DNA of 64,000 nt from Methanococcoides methylutens (lineage in GTDB: Archaea > Halobacteriota > Methanosarcinia > Methanosarcinales > Methanosarcinaceae): assembly GCF_000765475.1 (NCBI RefSeq), contig NZ_JRHO01000014.1:939007-1003006 (forward strand), written 5' to 3'. The position numbers and the translations under genes are program-made. The notes under the pieces are model-generated. The model was not told the origin of the DNA and ran no database searches. It saw nothing but the letters and a program-made list of their open reading frames with translations. Below, piece after piece: positions 63,934 through 64,000 of this stretch (its first letter is position 1; each line of letters starts with the position of its first letter).

Positions 63934-64000
63934 ACTCTGGTTGATCCTGCCAGAGGTTACTGCTATCGGTATTCGACTAAGCCATGCGAGTTAAATGTTC
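63934..64000 (+). rRNA. 16S rRNA, 5' end (partial)
   Basis: Begins CTCTGGTTGATCCTGCCAGA and continues with GGTTACTGCTATCGG and TAAGCCATGCGAGTTAAATG, the universally conserved archaeal small-subunit rRNA start. Runs off the right edge of the window. Confidence 0.97.

Noticed and set aside
1..64000. CRISPR arrays and insertion sequences
   Set aside because: No regularly spaced repeat series and no transposase-like gene with terminal inverted repeats was seen.

Overview
This window is chromosomal DNA of a methanogenic archaeon, most likely a member of the Methanosarcinaceae (Methanococcoides/Methanolobus-like; genus not determined). The evidence is a formylmethanofuran:H4MPT formyltransferase, an MfnA-type decarboxylase for methanofuran synthesis, archaeal information-processing genes (Orc1/Cdc6, PolD small subunit, aRF1, DnaG, RPA-type OB protein, ArcS, Taw1), TATA-type promoters, and an archaeal 16S rRNA 5' end at the right edge. 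At least three genes carry an in-frame UAG, and none of the confidently called genes with a visible end stops at UAG. That fits an organism that decodes UAG as pyrrolysine.

Layout. 0-5.3 kb: a membrane protein, an iron-sulfur-flavoprotein-like reductase, an ABC-2 exporter pair, and an array of small DUF2178-like membrane proteins ending in an XRE regulator. 5.6-10.6 kb: tRNA-Pro(GGG), the riboflavin genes ribB and ribK/rbkR with a tandem palindromic operator, a voltage-gated K+ channel and a helical-repeat membrane protein. 10.8-15.5 kb: DUF3795, ftr, a transglutaminase-like protein, and a TraB-family / site-2-protease pair. 15.6 kb: a small structured RNA candidate with its own TATA box. 15.8-19.1 kb: mfnA, an AT-rich replication origin with ORB repeats, and orc1/cdc6. 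19.1-26.3 kb: signal peptidase, PolD small subunit, taw1, aRF1, argS, DUF1294. 26.4-30.8 kb: accessory and exported proteins (lipoprotein serpin, a PGF-CTERM protein with an internal UAG, others) and a roughly 200-nt pseudoknotted RNA candidate. 30.9-35.7 kb: a CobW GTPase divergent from a core-MetE methionine synthase, a SpoIIM-like protein, and a KaiC-like ATPase.

35.7-43.5 kb is a minus-strand run: RPA-type OB protein, five consecutive CBS-domain proteins, an RNA ligase with an internal UAG, and a SelB/EF-Tu-like GTPase. KptA and RtcA follow, so RNA ligase, 2'-phosphotransferase and 3'-phosphate cyclase lie within about 8.5 kb. 45.4-59.9 kb: CoA-disulfide-reductase-like flavoenzyme, dnaG, UPF0058, rimI, arcS, a GlcD/GlcF-like lactate or glycolate dehydrogenase pair, a hybrid histidine kinase, a YgiQ radical-SAM protein, an MBL hydrolase and tatD.

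59.9-61.65 kb is a compact integrated element bounded by 30-bp perfect direct repeats, which are copies of the 3' end of leuA. It separates leuA from tatD and carries a 418-aa unknown protein plus a small UAG-containing ORF. leuA itself has an apparent 1-nt frameshift near its start. The window ends with a multi-promoter rRNA leader and the first bases of 16S rRNA.
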